Below, in pieces: positions 8,857-16,592 of a stretch of 64,000 nucleotides of DNA (positions are counted from its first letter, which is position 1; each line of letters begins with the position of its first letter). Made by a program: the position numbers and the translations under genes. The stretch is from Microbacterium sp. AZCO (GTDB lineage: Bacteria > Actinomycetota > Actinomycetes > Actinomycetales > Microbacteriaceae), in NCBI RefSeq assembly GCF_039614715.1, contig NZ_CP154857.1, positions 3,410,001 to 3,474,000 on the forward strand. The letters are read 5' to 3'. Below the pieces are notes generated by a model. The model searched no databases. It was not told where the DNA came from and saw nothing but the letters and a program-made list of their open reading frames with translations.

Positions 8857-9708
8857 ATGACCTTCCGACGTCTCGGCGCCCCCGGCGCAGAGATCCCGAC
8901 CGTCGCGCACGGCGGCCGCGTCTACGACCTGCGGCCCCTCACGGCCGACCTCGACGGCGCGTTCCTCGCGGCCGACGGCCTCGCGCGGGCGCGCGCGGCG
9001 GCGGTCGCCGGCGAACTGCCCGAGCTCGAGGGCGCTGCGGAGCTGCGCGTCGGCGCCCCGCTCGCGCAGCCCGCCAAGATCGTGTGCATCGGCCTCAACT
9101 ACCGCGATCACGCCGACGAGACGGGCGCCGCATATCCCGCCGAGCCTGTGGTCTTCATGAAGGACCCGACGACGATCGTCGGCCCCTTCGACGATGTCCT
9201 CATTCCGCGCGCGTCGACCAAGACCGACTGGGAGGTCGAACTCGGCGTCGTGATCGGCAGGACGGCGCGCTACCTCGCCACGCCCGAGGATGCGGACGAC
9301 GTCATCGCCGGCTACGTCGTGTCGCACGACGTCTCGGAGCGCGAGTTCCAGCTCGAGCGCGGCGGCCAGTGGGACAAGGGCAAGAGCTGCGAGACGTTCA
9401 ACCCCCTCGGCCCCGACCTCGTGCCGGCCGGCGACATCGAGGACGCGCAGGCACTGGGCCTGCGACTGTGGGTGAACGGCGAGCAGCATCAGAACGGCAC
9501 GACGGCGAACATGATCTTCGGCATCCGTCACATCGTCGGGTACCTGTCGCAGTTCATGGTGCTGCGGCCCGGCGACCTCATCAACACGGGTACGCCCGCG
9601 GGCGTCGCGCTGGGCATCCCGGGCAACCCGTACCTGCGCGACGGCGACGTCGTCGAGCTCGAGATCGACGGCCTCGGCCGCGCGCGTCAGACGCTGGTGC
9701 AGGCATGA
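8857..9708 (+). CDS. Fumarylacetoacetate hydrolase-family protein, probable 2,4-diketo-3-deoxy-L-fuconate hydrolase
   Basis: A 283-aa FAH-fold enzyme. The catalytic core shows CIGLNYRDHADE, then VVFMKDPTTIVGP, the metal-binding acid residues in DWEVELGVVIG, and YVVSHDVSERE. Family members in deoxysugar pathways split 2,4-diketo-3-deoxy acids into pyruvate and lactate, the terminal step of the non-phosphorylating L-fucose route. ATG at 8857 has AAGGAG six bases upstream; an in-frame upstream start would overlap the SDR. It overlaps the next SDR gene as ATGA. Related FAH proteins act on other acylpyruvates, so the substrate is set by context. Confidence 0.86.
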   Translation: MTFRRLGAPGAEIPTVAHGGRVYDLRPLTADLDGAFLAADGLARARAAAVAGELPELEGAAELRVGAPLAQPAKIVCIGLNYRDHADETGAAYPAEPVVFMKDPTTIVGPFDDVLIPRASTKTDWEVELGVVIGRTARYLATPEDADDVIAGYVVSHDVSEREFQLERGGQWDKGKSCETFNPLGPDLVPAGDIEDAQALGLRLWVNGEQHQNGTTANMIFGIRHIVGYLSQFMVLRPGDLINTGTPAGVALGIPGNPYLRDGDVVELEIDGLGRARQTLVQA

Positions 9709-10454
9709 GCGAGTTCGCGGGACTCACGGTCGCCGTCACAGGCGGGGCATCGGGCATCGGGCTCGCGACGGCGAAGGCGTTCGCCGAGCGCGGCGCGAAC
9801 GTCGCGGTGCTCGACATCGCGCCCGAGTCGGTGCCCGCGCCGCTCTTCGGCGTCGTCGCGGACGTCCGCGATCGCGCCTCGACGACGGCGGCGGTGGATG
9901 CTGTCGCCGCCCGCTTCGGAGGCGTCGACATCCTCGTCAACAACGCGGGCGTGAGCGCGATCGGCACCGTCGAGGAGCAGGGCGACGACGACTGGGCGCG
10001 CGTCCTCGACATCAACGTGACCGGCATGGCTCGCGCGACGACCGCCGCACTGCCGTACCTGCGGGCCTCGGAGCACGCCGCGATCGTCAACCTCTGCTCG
10101 ATCGCCGCGACCAACGGACTGCCGCGCCGCGCCCTGTACTCGGCGACGAAGGGCGCGGTGATGGCGCTCACCTACGCCATGGCGACCGATCACGTGCGCG
10201 AGGACATCCGCGTCAACGCCGTGAGCCCCGGCACCGTCGCGACGCCCTTCGTCGAGAAGTTCCTCACGCAGTTCGACGACCCGGTGAAGGAGCGCGCGGC
10301 ACTCGACGCCCGCCAGGCGACGGGCCGCATGGTGACGCCCGAAGAGATCGCGGGAGCGATCCTGTACCTCGCGAGTCCCCTCTCGACCTCGACGACGGGC
10401 ACCGTGCTCGAGGTCGACGGCGGCATGACCCACGTGCGGGTTCGCACCGCCTGA
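9705..10454 (+). CDS. SDR-family oxidoreductase, probable 2-keto-3-deoxy-L-fuconate 4-dehydrogenase
   Basis: A 249-aa short-chain dehydrogenase with TGGASGIGLA for NAD binding, NNAGVS, catalytic Ser in NLCSIAA, and Tyr/Lys in YSATKGA. SDRs in this position in L-fucose clusters oxidise the C4 hydroxyl of 2-keto-3-deoxy-L-fuconate, giving the diketo acid cleaved by the adjacent FAH protein. It is translationally coupled to that gene (ATGA at 9705-9708) and ends the operon just before a cluster of dispersed repeats. The C-terminal tail VRVRTA is slightly longer than usual. Confidence 0.85.
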   Translation: MSEFAGLTVAVTGGASGIGLATAKAFAERGANVAVLDIAPESVPAPLFGVVADVRDRASTTAAVDAVAARFGGVDILVNNAGVSAIGTVEEQGDDDWARVLDINVTGMARATTAALPYLRASEHAAIVNLCSIAATNGLPRRALYSATKGAVMALTYAMATDHVREDIRVNAVSPGTVATPFVEKFLTQFDDPVKERAALDARQATGRMVTPEEIAGAILYLASPLSTSTTGTVLEVDGGMTHVRVRTA

Positions 10455-10466
10455 CACTGCGGCCCC

Positions 10467-10550
10467 ACGGCCGCTGAGCCTGTCGAAGCGCGACCCCTCG
10501 ACAGGCTCGGCGACCGTTGCCCTTTCACGGTCGCTGAGCTTGTCGAAGCG
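10467..10550. repeat. Three copies of the CTGAGCYTGTCGAAG dispersed repeat
   Basis: GCTGAGCCTGTCGAAGCG lies at 10473-10490, an inverted copy (CCTCGACAGGCTCGGCGACC) at 10495-10514, and a direct copy with T for C at 10529-10550. Opposed copies can fold into a long stem between the convergent SDR and MarR genes, so the block may act as a two-way terminator. The same element recurs at 12177, 20884, 24721, 54171 and 54989. Confidence 0.75.
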
Positions 10551-10573
10551 TCGAACCTGCACCCGGCGGGTGC

Positions 10574-11158
10574 TCAGTCGATAGGCCAGGCCGCCGCGAG
10601 CTTGGTCAGCAGTCGCGCGAGCTCGCCGCGCTCGGCATCGGTGAATCCGGCGAGCGCGGTGTCGACGGCATCCCGTCTCTCCCCGCGGAACCCCGCGACG
10701 ATCCTGCGCCCCTCGTCGGTGAGCGCGATGCGGGTGCGCCGGGCATCGTTCGGGTCGGCCTCGCGGCGCACGAGCCCGAGCTCGGCCGCCTGCTGCACCA
10801 GCCGCGACGCCCGGGGCTGATCCACGCCCACCGCATCGCCGAGCTCGCTGACCGACAGAGACCCGGGTGCCGAGGCGAGCGCCTCGAGCAGCCGCATGCG
10901 CGCCGGTCCGCCGAAGCGCGCGCCCGCGACCCACGGCGGCGGTCCCCACGGCCCTCCGCGGCGGCCTCCGTGGTGCCCCGAGCGGTGACCGGCGGGATGC
11001 CCGCCGTGGTGTCCGCCGTGCGTCCAGTCCGGGTCCCCTGCGTCGAAGACGTGCTCGTGCGGAGAGCCGTCCCACGGCGGGCGCGGCCTCCGCTGTCCTC
11101 TCAGGCGTGCGATCGCGACGGCGATCGCGTCGACCGGGTCTGAGGACGCAGAGCTCAT
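10574..11158 (-). CDS. MarR-family regulator with histidine-rich N-terminal segment
   Basis: A 194-aa protein. Residues about 80-190 form a MarR winged helix: RLLEALASAPGSLSVSELGD, DQPRASRLVQQA as the recognition helix, and ADPNDARRTRIALTDEGR in the wing. Before it, residues 34-63 carry nine histidines in HGGHHGGH-like repeats, unusual for MarR proteins and suggestive of metal binding. I use ATG at 11158, with a TAAATT -10-like box 7 nt away and GGAGGG between them. The frame could extend to 11206 but that would run through the palindromic control region. It is divergent from a second MarR-like gene that also has a His-rich part. The target is unknown. Confidence 0.82.
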   Translation of the reverse strand: MSSASSDPVDAIAVAIARLRGQRRPRPPWDGSPHEHVFDAGDPDWTHGGHHGGHPAGHRSGHHGGRRGGPWGPPPWVAGARFGGPARMRLLEALASAPGSLSVSELGDAVGVDQPRASRLVQQAAELGLVRREADPNDARRTRIALTDEGRRIVAGFRGERRDAVDTALAGFTDAERGELARLLTKLAAAWPID

Positions 11159-11170
11159 GCCCTCCAATTT

Positions 11171-11260
11171 ACATGCGACTTGACATACATACGGAAAGCA
11201 TGTCACTCTGCATGTACATGCACATTGACATGCGATGGCGGGCGATACGAATCGCCCGCC
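11171..11260. promoter_or_regulatory. Divergent control region with perfect palindrome and hairpin
   Basis: TGCATGTACATGCA at 11209-11222 is a perfect 14-bp palindrome. ACATGCGA occurs at 11171-11178 and 11228-11235, and TTGACAT at 11180-11186 and 11225-11231, so each side carries a similar half site. From 11237 to 11260 a perfect 10-bp stem (GGCGGGCGAT) closes over a 4-nt loop just before the Shine-Dalgarno of the plus-strand gene. The palindromes suit MarR dimers; the hairpin could be an operator or an mRNA control element. Confidence 0.6.
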
Positions 11261-11277
11261 CGATGAAAGGACTTCTC

Positions 11278-12135
11278 ATGGATCACATAGATGACGAGAA
11301 CCCCGGCGCCGGGACAGAAGGCGCTCTCCCCACCGACCGCCGTCCGCTCAGCTACTGGCTGCGTCAGGTCGACGCACTCCTCACCCGCGAGTTCGCACGA
11401 GTCCTCGCCGATGAGGGTGTGACGCGACGGGACTGGATGCTGCTCAGCGCGCTGTCAGGCGACGTCGACGTTCCGGGGCTCGCCGAGCGACTGGCCCGCA
11501 AGGGCAAGCGCCTCGCGGGGCTCGAGCGCCGCGGCTGGGCCGACGAAGCCGGAGACGGCACGTGGAGCCTCACCGACGAAGGACGCGCCGCCAAGGAGCG
11601 GATCGCGAGCCTCGTGGGCGACATCCGCGAGCGCGTTGCGGGCGCCGTCCCTCCCGAGGACCTCGCCACCACGATGGCCTCTCTCGAGACCATCGCCCGC
11701 GAGTTCGGCTGGACCGAAGAGACGGCCGGGCGCGGGTTCGGTCCAGGGTTCGGTCGCGGATTCCGGCCCGGGTTCGGGCGCGGCTTCGCACCGGGCTGGG
11801 GTCGGGCTTTCGCAGCGGGTCGCGGCGAGGACTTCGGCCCCGGCTTCGGTCCGGGCCACGGATTCGGTCCCGGCCACGGGTTCGGTCCGGGGCACGACTT
11901 CGGACATGACCCGCGGTGCGGGCACGGCCACGGCTCATGGCACGAGCACTACTCACACGAGGGTCACTACGGCGACCCCGACCACGGGCACGGTCACCAC
12001 GGGCACGGTCATCACCGGCAGGGCCAGCACCCCTGGCACGACCACGGCAAGCGCCACGACAAGCGGCGCGGCTCCGAGCAGGCCTACGAGCGGGGCTTCG
12101 AGGCCGGCTACGCGCGGGGCGCCGGCGAGCGCTGA
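11278..12135 (+). CDS. MarR-like regulator with Gly/Phe repeats and long histidine-rich tail
   Basis: A 285-aa protein. Residues about 20-145 look like a helical winged-helix core of the PadR/MarR kind (VTRRDWMLLSALSGDVDV, then LERRGWADEAGDGTWSLTDEGR). Residues 152-207 are a low-complexity array of GFGPGFGRG and GHGFGP units. Residues 194-260 hold 21 histidines and one Cys, and the last 25 residues are charged. The tail is expected to be disordered and able to bind Ni, Zn, Cu or Co (inference). I chose ATG at 11278 with AAAGG upstream; ATG at 11263 is possible. The gene diverges from another His-containing MarR gene, and no transporter lies next to the pair. Confidence 0.78.
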   Translation: MDHIDDENPGAGTEGALPTDRRPLSYWLRQVDALLTREFARVLADEGVTRRDWMLLSALSGDVDVPGLAERLARKGKRLAGLERRGWADEAGDGTWSLTDEGRAAKERIASLVGDIRERVAGAVPPEDLATTMASLETIAREFGWTEETAGRGFGPGFGRGFRPGFGRGFAPGWGRAFAAGRGEDFGPGFGPGHGFGPGHGFGPGHDFGHDPRCGHGHGSWHEHYSHEGHYGDPDHGHGHHGHGHHRQGQHPWHDHGKRHDKRRGSEQAYERGFEAGYARGAGER

Positions 12136-12176
12136 CCCCGCTCGTCGCCGGGCTTGTCGCGGGTTTCCGCTCGACA

Positions 12177-12229
12177 CCTCGACAAGCTCGGTGACCGTGG
12201 GGGACGTCCCTGCGCCTGTCGAAAGGTCG
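12177..12229. repeat. Dispersed CTTCGACAAGCTCAG-type repeat, two degenerate copies
   Basis: CCTCGACAAGCTCGGTGACCG at 12177-12197 is an inverted copy of the family seen at 10467-10550; GCCTGTCGAAAGG near 12215 is a weaker direct copy. They lie in the 161-bp gap between the His-rich regulator and the chelatase gene and could form a terminator stem. The rest of the gap holds only the -10 box of the next gene (CACAAT at 12285-12290). Confidence 0.6.
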
Positions 12230-12296
12230 TCCAGGCGCCCTCCACCGCCAGGCTGCGTGAAATCGCCGGGTAACACGTCCGCGGCACAATGGGGGC

Positions 12297-12992
12297 ATGC
12301 CGCACCCCGCCCTCCTCGCGATCTCGCACGGCACCGCCTCGCCGGCGGGTCAGGCCGCCGTCCGGGGGCTCGTCGACGCCGTCGCCCAGCGCCTGCCCGA
12401 CGTCACGGTGCGGCTCGGTCACGTCGACGTGCAGCAGCCGGATGTCGCGGCATCCCTCGACTCCCTTCCGGCAGACCAGCCGGTCGTCATCGTGCCGCTC
12501 CTGCTGTCGGCGGGGTACCACGTGCGGGTCGACCTCAGGGAGCAGTCCGCGCATCACCCGGGCGTCACGATCGGCGCCGCACTGGGTCCCGACCCGCGGC
12601 TCGTCGACGCTCTGATCGCGCGGCTCGCCCCCCTCGGCCTGCAGGCCAACGACCGCCTCGTGCTCGCCGTCGCGGGATCGAGCGACGACCGCGCCAACGA
12701 GGACTGCCGCGTGATCGCCCGGATGCTCGCCGACAGACTCGACCGATCAGTCGACGTCGGCTTCCTCGCCGCGGCGGACCCCCGGCTCGGCCCCGCCGTC
12801 GCCGCTGCGAAGGCCGAAGCATCCGGACGGGTCGTCGTCGCGAACTACCTGCTCGCACCTGGCTATTTCCACGACCTGGCCGTCAGACTCGCCGACGGCG
12901 CGCCGGTCGCGCGTCCGCTGCTCGACGGCGACGCGCCGGCGGCATCCCTCGTCGATCTCGTGGTCGATCGCTACCGCGACGCCCTCGGCTGA
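12297..12992 (+). CDS. CbiX-like sirohydrochlorin chelatase family protein
   Basis: A 231-aa cytoplasmic protein with two CbiX-type half domains. The metal-site histidine of the first is in LLAISHGTASP near residue 10, and the second domain starts near residue 118 (LVLAVAGSSDDRAN). In siroheme synthesis this family inserts Fe2+ into sirohydrochlorin. The gene lies 206 bp upstream of sulfite reductase, a siroheme enzyme, and the methyltransferase for the same pathway is at 20880. The start follows CACAAT by 6 nt with no Shine-Dalgarno, predicting a leaderless message. A cobalt role cannot be excluded from sequence, but the neighbourhood favours iron. Confidence 0.82.
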   Translation: MPHPALLAISHGTASPAGQAAVRGLVDAVAQRLPDVTVRLGHVDVQQPDVAASLDSLPADQPVVIVPLLLSAGYHVRVDLREQSAHHPGVTIGAALGPDPRLVDALIARLAPLGLQANDRLVLAVAGSSDDRANEDCRVIARMLADRLDRSVDVGFLAAADPRLGPAVAAAKAEASGRVVVANYLLAPGYFHDLAVRLADGAPVARPLLDGDAPAASLVDLVVDRYRDALG

Positions 12993-13098
12993 CACCCCGG
13001 TTCAGCGTGCGCGAGACCGCGTCCGCCGTTGCTGCACCGAGTCGCAAAACCGGCCGATTGCAACCTCTGTGACGCCGGATTACACAGCGTGACGGCAG

Positions 13099-13164
13099 TT
13101 GACGCCCGGATAGGTCATGAGGGTGCCCGCTCGTAACGTCACCGGAGTGGACTCGATAGAGTCC
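13099..13164 (+). promoter_or_regulatory. Promoter and leader hairpin of the sulfate assimilation operon
   Basis: Within the 206-bp gap, TTGACG at 13099-13104 is a -35-like hexamer and CGTAACGTC at 13132-13140 contains a TAACGT -10-like hexamer; their 29-bp spacing is too wide for one promoter, so each may belong to a different start. GGACTC at 13149-13154 pairs with GAGTCC at 13159-13164 across a GATA loop in the presumed leader. GGAGG precedes the GTG start at 13199. Confidence 0.4.
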
Positions 13165-13198
13165 GCCCCCGGGACGCCGGGGACATCCGGAGGCCACT

Positions 13199-14923
13199 GT
13201 GAGCATCAGCGAGACCGAAACGCGCGCATCGCGCCCCGAGGGGGCGAGGGCGCGTCCCCCGCGGCCGTCATCCAAGCCCAACGGGCAGTGGAAGATCGAC
13301 GGCAAGACGCCCCTCAACGGCAACGAGGAGTGGAAGCAGGTCGACGACGGCCTGAGCGTCCGCGAGCGCATCGAGAACGTCTACGCCGCCGGCGGCTTCT
13401 CGTCGATCGACCCGACCGATCTGCACGGGCGCTTCCGCGTGTGGGGCCTCTACACGCAGCGCAAGCCCGGCATCGACGGCGGCCGCACCGCGACCCTCAC
13501 CCCGGAAGAGCTCGAGGACGAGTACTTCATGCTGCGGGTCCGCATCGACGGCGGGCAGCTCACGACCGAGCAGCTGCGCGTCATCGCCGGCATCTCGACC
13601 GAGTTCGGCCGCGACACGGCCGACCTGACGGACCGGCAGAACATCCAGCTCCACTGGATCCGCGTCGAGGACATCCCCGAGATCTGGCGCCGGCTCGAGT
13701 CCGTCGGGCTGCAGACGACCGAGGCGTGCGGCGACGTGCCGCGCGTCGTGCTCGGCTCGCCCGTCGCGGGCATCGCCGCCGACGAGCTCATCGACCCGAC
13801 ACCGCAGATCGACCAGATCACCTCGACCTTCATCGGCGATCCGTCGCTCGCGAACCTGCCGCGCAAGTTCAAGTCCGCCATCACGGGCCACCCGAGCCAG
13901 GACGTCGTCCACGAGATCAACGACGTCGCCTTCGTGGCGGTCGACCACCCCGAGCTCGGCGTGGGCTACGACCTCTGGGTCGGCGGCGGCCTCTCCACCA
14001 CCCCCGCGCTCGCCGAGCGCCTGGGCGTCTTCGTCTCGCCCGAGAGGGTGGCGGATGCCTGGCACGGCGTCGCGCAGATCTTCCGCGACTACGGCTACCG
14101 GCGCCTGCGCAACAAGGCGCGCCTGAAGTTCCTCCTCGCCGAGTGGGGCCCGGAGAAGTTCCGCCAGGTGCTGCAGGACGAGTACCTCGGGTACGCGCTC
14201 CCCGATGGTCCCGCCGCGCCGAAGCCTCTCGCGCAGGGCGACCACGTCGGCGTGCACAAGCAGAAGGACGGCCGCTTCTACATCGGCGCGACGCCCATCG
14301 TCGGCCGCGTCTCGGGCCCGAACCTCGCGAAGCTCGCCGACCTCATCGAGGCGCACGGGTCCACCCGGCTGCGCACGACGCCGCACCAGAAGGTCGTCAT
14401 CCTCGACATCCCCGAGGATCGCGTCGAGTCGCTCGTCGCGGGCCTCGACGAGCACGGCCTGCAGGCGCGGCCGAGCCTCATCCGCCGCGGCACGATCGCG
14501 TGCACGGGCATCGAGTTCTGCAAGCTCGCGATCGTCGAGACGAAGGCGTACGCGACGGCGGCCGTGCTCGACCTCGAGGAGCGGCTGAAGCAGTTCGAGC
14601 TGCCGCATCCCATCGCCCTCCATGTCAACGGCTGCCCCAACTCGTGCGCCCGCATCCAGACCGCCGACATCGGCCTCAAGGGCCAGCTCGTCACGATCGA
14701 CGGCGAGCAGGTGCCCGGGTACCAGGTGCACCTCGGCGGCGGGCTCGCCTCGAAGGACCGCGACGAGGCCGGCCTCGGCCGCACGGTGCGCGGCCTCAAG
14801 GTCGCCGCCGACGGCATCGCCGACTACGTCGAGCGGGTCGTGACGCGCTTCCTCGCCGACCGCGAGGACGACGAGACCTTCGCCGAGTGGGCCCACCGCG
14901 CCGACGAGGAGGCCCTCGTATGA
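13199..14923 (+). CDS. Ferredoxin-dependent assimilatory sulfite reductase (SirA/NirA type)
   Basis: A 574-aa siroheme and [4Fe-4S] enzyme reducing sulfite to sulfide with six electrons from ferredoxin. Cluster and siroheme cysteines are Cys435, Cys441, Cys479 and Cys483 (CTGIEFC and NGCPNSC). Tyr85 (WGLYTQRKPG) and Cys177 (TTEACGDVPR) are 92 residues apart, the same spacing as the covalent Tyr-Cys pair known in mycobacterial NirA. This supports sulfite as the substrate. The GTG start at 13199 has GGAGG upstream. It opens a coupled operon and overlaps APS reductase as ATGA. Its ferredoxin and ferredoxin reductase are encoded further down the same string. Confidence 0.95.
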   Translation: MSISETETRASRPEGARARPPRPSSKPNGQWKIDGKTPLNGNEEWKQVDDGLSVRERIENVYAAGGFSSIDPTDLHGRFRVWGLYTQRKPGIDGGRTATLTPEELEDEYFMLRVRIDGGQLTTEQLRVIAGISTEFGRDTADLTDRQNIQLHWIRVEDIPEIWRRLESVGLQTTEACGDVPRVVLGSPVAGIAADELIDPTPQIDQITSTFIGDPSLANLPRKFKSAITGHPSQDVVHEINDVAFVAVDHPELGVGYDLWVGGGLSTTPALAERLGVFVSPERVADAWHGVAQIFRDYGYRRLRNKARLKFLLAEWGPEKFRQVLQDEYLGYALPDGPAAPKPLAQGDHVGVHKQKDGRFYIGATPIVGRVSGPNLAKLADLIEAHGSTRLRTTPHQKVVILDIPEDRVESLVAGLDEHGLQARPSLIRRGTIACTGIEFCKLAIVETKAYATAAVLDLEERLKQFELPHPIALHVNGCPNSCARIQTADIGLKGQLVTIDGEQVPGYQVHLGGGLASKDRDEAGLGRTVRGLKVAADGIADYVERVVTRFLADREDDETFAEWAHRADEEALV

Positions 14924-15663
14924 CCGTGTCGCTCGCGCCCCGCGTCGGCGTCAAGCGCAGCCGCGAGGAGCTGCGCGAGCTCGCCGAGCGCGGCAACGAA
15001 GAGCTCGGCAGCCTGACCGACCACGAGGCATCCGCCGCCGAGGTCGTCGCGTGGGTCGCGCAGAACTTCGGAGTGGATGCCGCGGCCGTCGCGTGCTCGA
15101 TGGCCGACGCCGCTCTCCCCCATCTCGTGGCCGAGCAGCTGCCGGGCGTCGACGTGCTCTTCCTCGACACGGGCTACCACTTCGCCGAGACGTACGCGAC
15201 GCGCGACGAGGTGCAGCGCGCCCTCGACGTGCGCATCGTCGACATCACCCCCGACCAGACGGTCGCCGAGCAGGACGCCGAGTTCGGCGCGAAGCTCTTC
15301 GAGCGCGACCCGAGCCTGTGCTGCGCGCGCCGCAAGGTCGCTCCCCTGCAGGACGCGCTGGGCGGCTACGAGGTGTGGTTCACGGGCGTCCGCCGCGACG
15401 AGGCGCCCACCCGGACGAACACCCCGCTCGTGACCTGGGACGAGCGCAACGGCCTCGTCAAGGTCAACCCGGTCGCCGCCTGGAGCTTCGATGACGTGCT
15501 GTCGTACGCCGCCGCGCACAAGGCGCCGGTCAACCTCCTCGTCGGCTTCGGCTACCCCTCGATCGGCTGCGAGCCGTGCACCAAGCCCGTCGCGCCGGGC
15601 GAAGACCCCCGCTCGGGCCGCTGGGCCGGGCTCTCGAAGACGGAATGCGGGCTCCACGAATGA
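14920..15663 (+). CDS. cysH: Phosphoadenylyl/adenylyl-sulfate reductase, APS type
   Basis: A 247-aa cytoplasmic enzyme reducing activated sulfate to sulfite using thioredoxin. The catalytic cysteine is Cys243 in the C-terminal ECGLH motif. Cys134-Cys135 together with Cys217 and Cys220 form the CC-CxxC set that binds a [4Fe-4S] cluster, the mark of APS-specific rather than PAPS-specific reductases. No APS kinase domain is seen in the operon, which agrees. The start overlaps the sulfite reductase stop (ATGA at 14920-14923), and the stop overlaps the CysD start in the same way. Confidence 0.94.
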   Translation: MTVSLAPRVGVKRSREELRELAERGNEELGSLTDHEASAAEVVAWVAQNFGVDAAAVACSMADAALPHLVAEQLPGVDVLFLDTGYHFAETYATRDEVQRALDVRIVDITPDQTVAEQDAEFGAKLFERDPSLCCARRKVAPLQDALGGYEVWFTGVRRDEAPTRTNTPLVTWDERNGLVKVNPVAAWSFDDVLSYAAAHKAPVNLLVGFGYPSIGCEPCTKPVAPGEDPRSGRWAGLSKTECGLHE

Positions 15664-16592
15664 CTCTCTCGGAAGCAACGACCGAAGCGCCGGGCCGCGC
15701 CGCGCTCTCGACGCTCGACCTGCTCGAGGCGGAGGCGATCCACATCATCCGCGAGGTCGTCGCGGAGTTCGAGCGGCCCGTGCTGCTGTTCTCCGGCGGC
15801 AAGGACTCGGTGGTCGTGCTGCATCTCGCGACGAAGGCGTTCTGGCCCGGCAAGGTGCCCTTCCCGGTCCTCCACGTCGACACGGGCCACAACTTCCCCG
15901 AGGTCATCGCCTTCCGCGACGAGACGGTCGAGCGTCTGGGCATCCGGCTCGAGGTCGCCCGTGTGCAGGACTACCTGGACGACGGCCGGCTGCAGGAGCG
16001 CGCCGACGGCACGCGCAACCCGCTGCAGACGCTGCCCCTCCTCGACGCCATCGCGGCCGGCAGGCACGACGCGGTCTTCGGGGGCGCCCGCCGCGACGAG
16101 GACAAGGCGCGGGCCAAGGAGCGCATCATCTCGCTGCGCGACGAGTTCGGCCAGTGGGACCCGCGCAATCAGCGCCCCGAGCTCTGGAGCCTGTACAACG
16201 GGCGGCACACGCCGGGCCAGCACGTGCGCGCCTTCCCCATCTCCAACTGGACCGAGCTCGACATCTGGCGCTACATCGAGCGCGAGGACATCGCGCTCCC
16301 GCCGCTCTACTTCGCGCACGAGCGCGAGGTGTATGCGCGCGACGGCATGTGGCGCGCCGTCGGCGAGTTCTCGCCGCCGCGGCCCGACGAGCAGACCCAG
16401 CTGCGCACCGTGCGCTATCGCACGGTCGGCGACATGAGCTGCACGGGGGCCGTGGAATCGGATGCCGCGGACGTGGCATCCATCGTCTCGGAAGTCGCCC
16501 GCACGACGCTCACCGAGCGCGGCGCCACCCGTGCGGACGACCGGCTCAGCGAGGCCGCCATGGAGGACCGCAAGAAGGACGGGTACTTCTAA
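15660..16592 (+). CDS. cysD: Sulfate adenylyltransferase subunit 2
   Basis: A 310-aa PP-loop ATP sulfurylase subunit that forms APS from sulfate and ATP together with CysN. The PP-loop SGGKDS is at about residues 44-49, followed by FPVLHVDTGHNFPEV and GGARRDEDKARAKERI. The start at 15660 is the ATG overlapping the cysH stop. An upstream in-frame ATG would read through the end of that gene. It is directly followed by cysN with no spacer (TAA then ATG). Length and motifs are standard for the family. Confidence 0.95.
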   Translation: MTLSEATTEAPGRAALSTLDLLEAEAIHIIREVVAEFERPVLLFSGGKDSVVVLHLATKAFWPGKVPFPVLHVDTGHNFPEVIAFRDETVERLGIRLEVARVQDYLDDGRLQERADGTRNPLQTLPLLDAIAAGRHDAVFGGARRDEDKARAKERIISLRDEFGQWDPRNQRPELWSLYNGRHTPGQHVRAFPISNWTELDIWRYIEREDIALPPLYFAHEREVYARDGMWRAVGEFSPPRPDEQTQLRTVRYRTVGDMSCTGAVESDAADVASIVSEVARTTLTERGATRADDRLSEAAMEDRKKDGYF

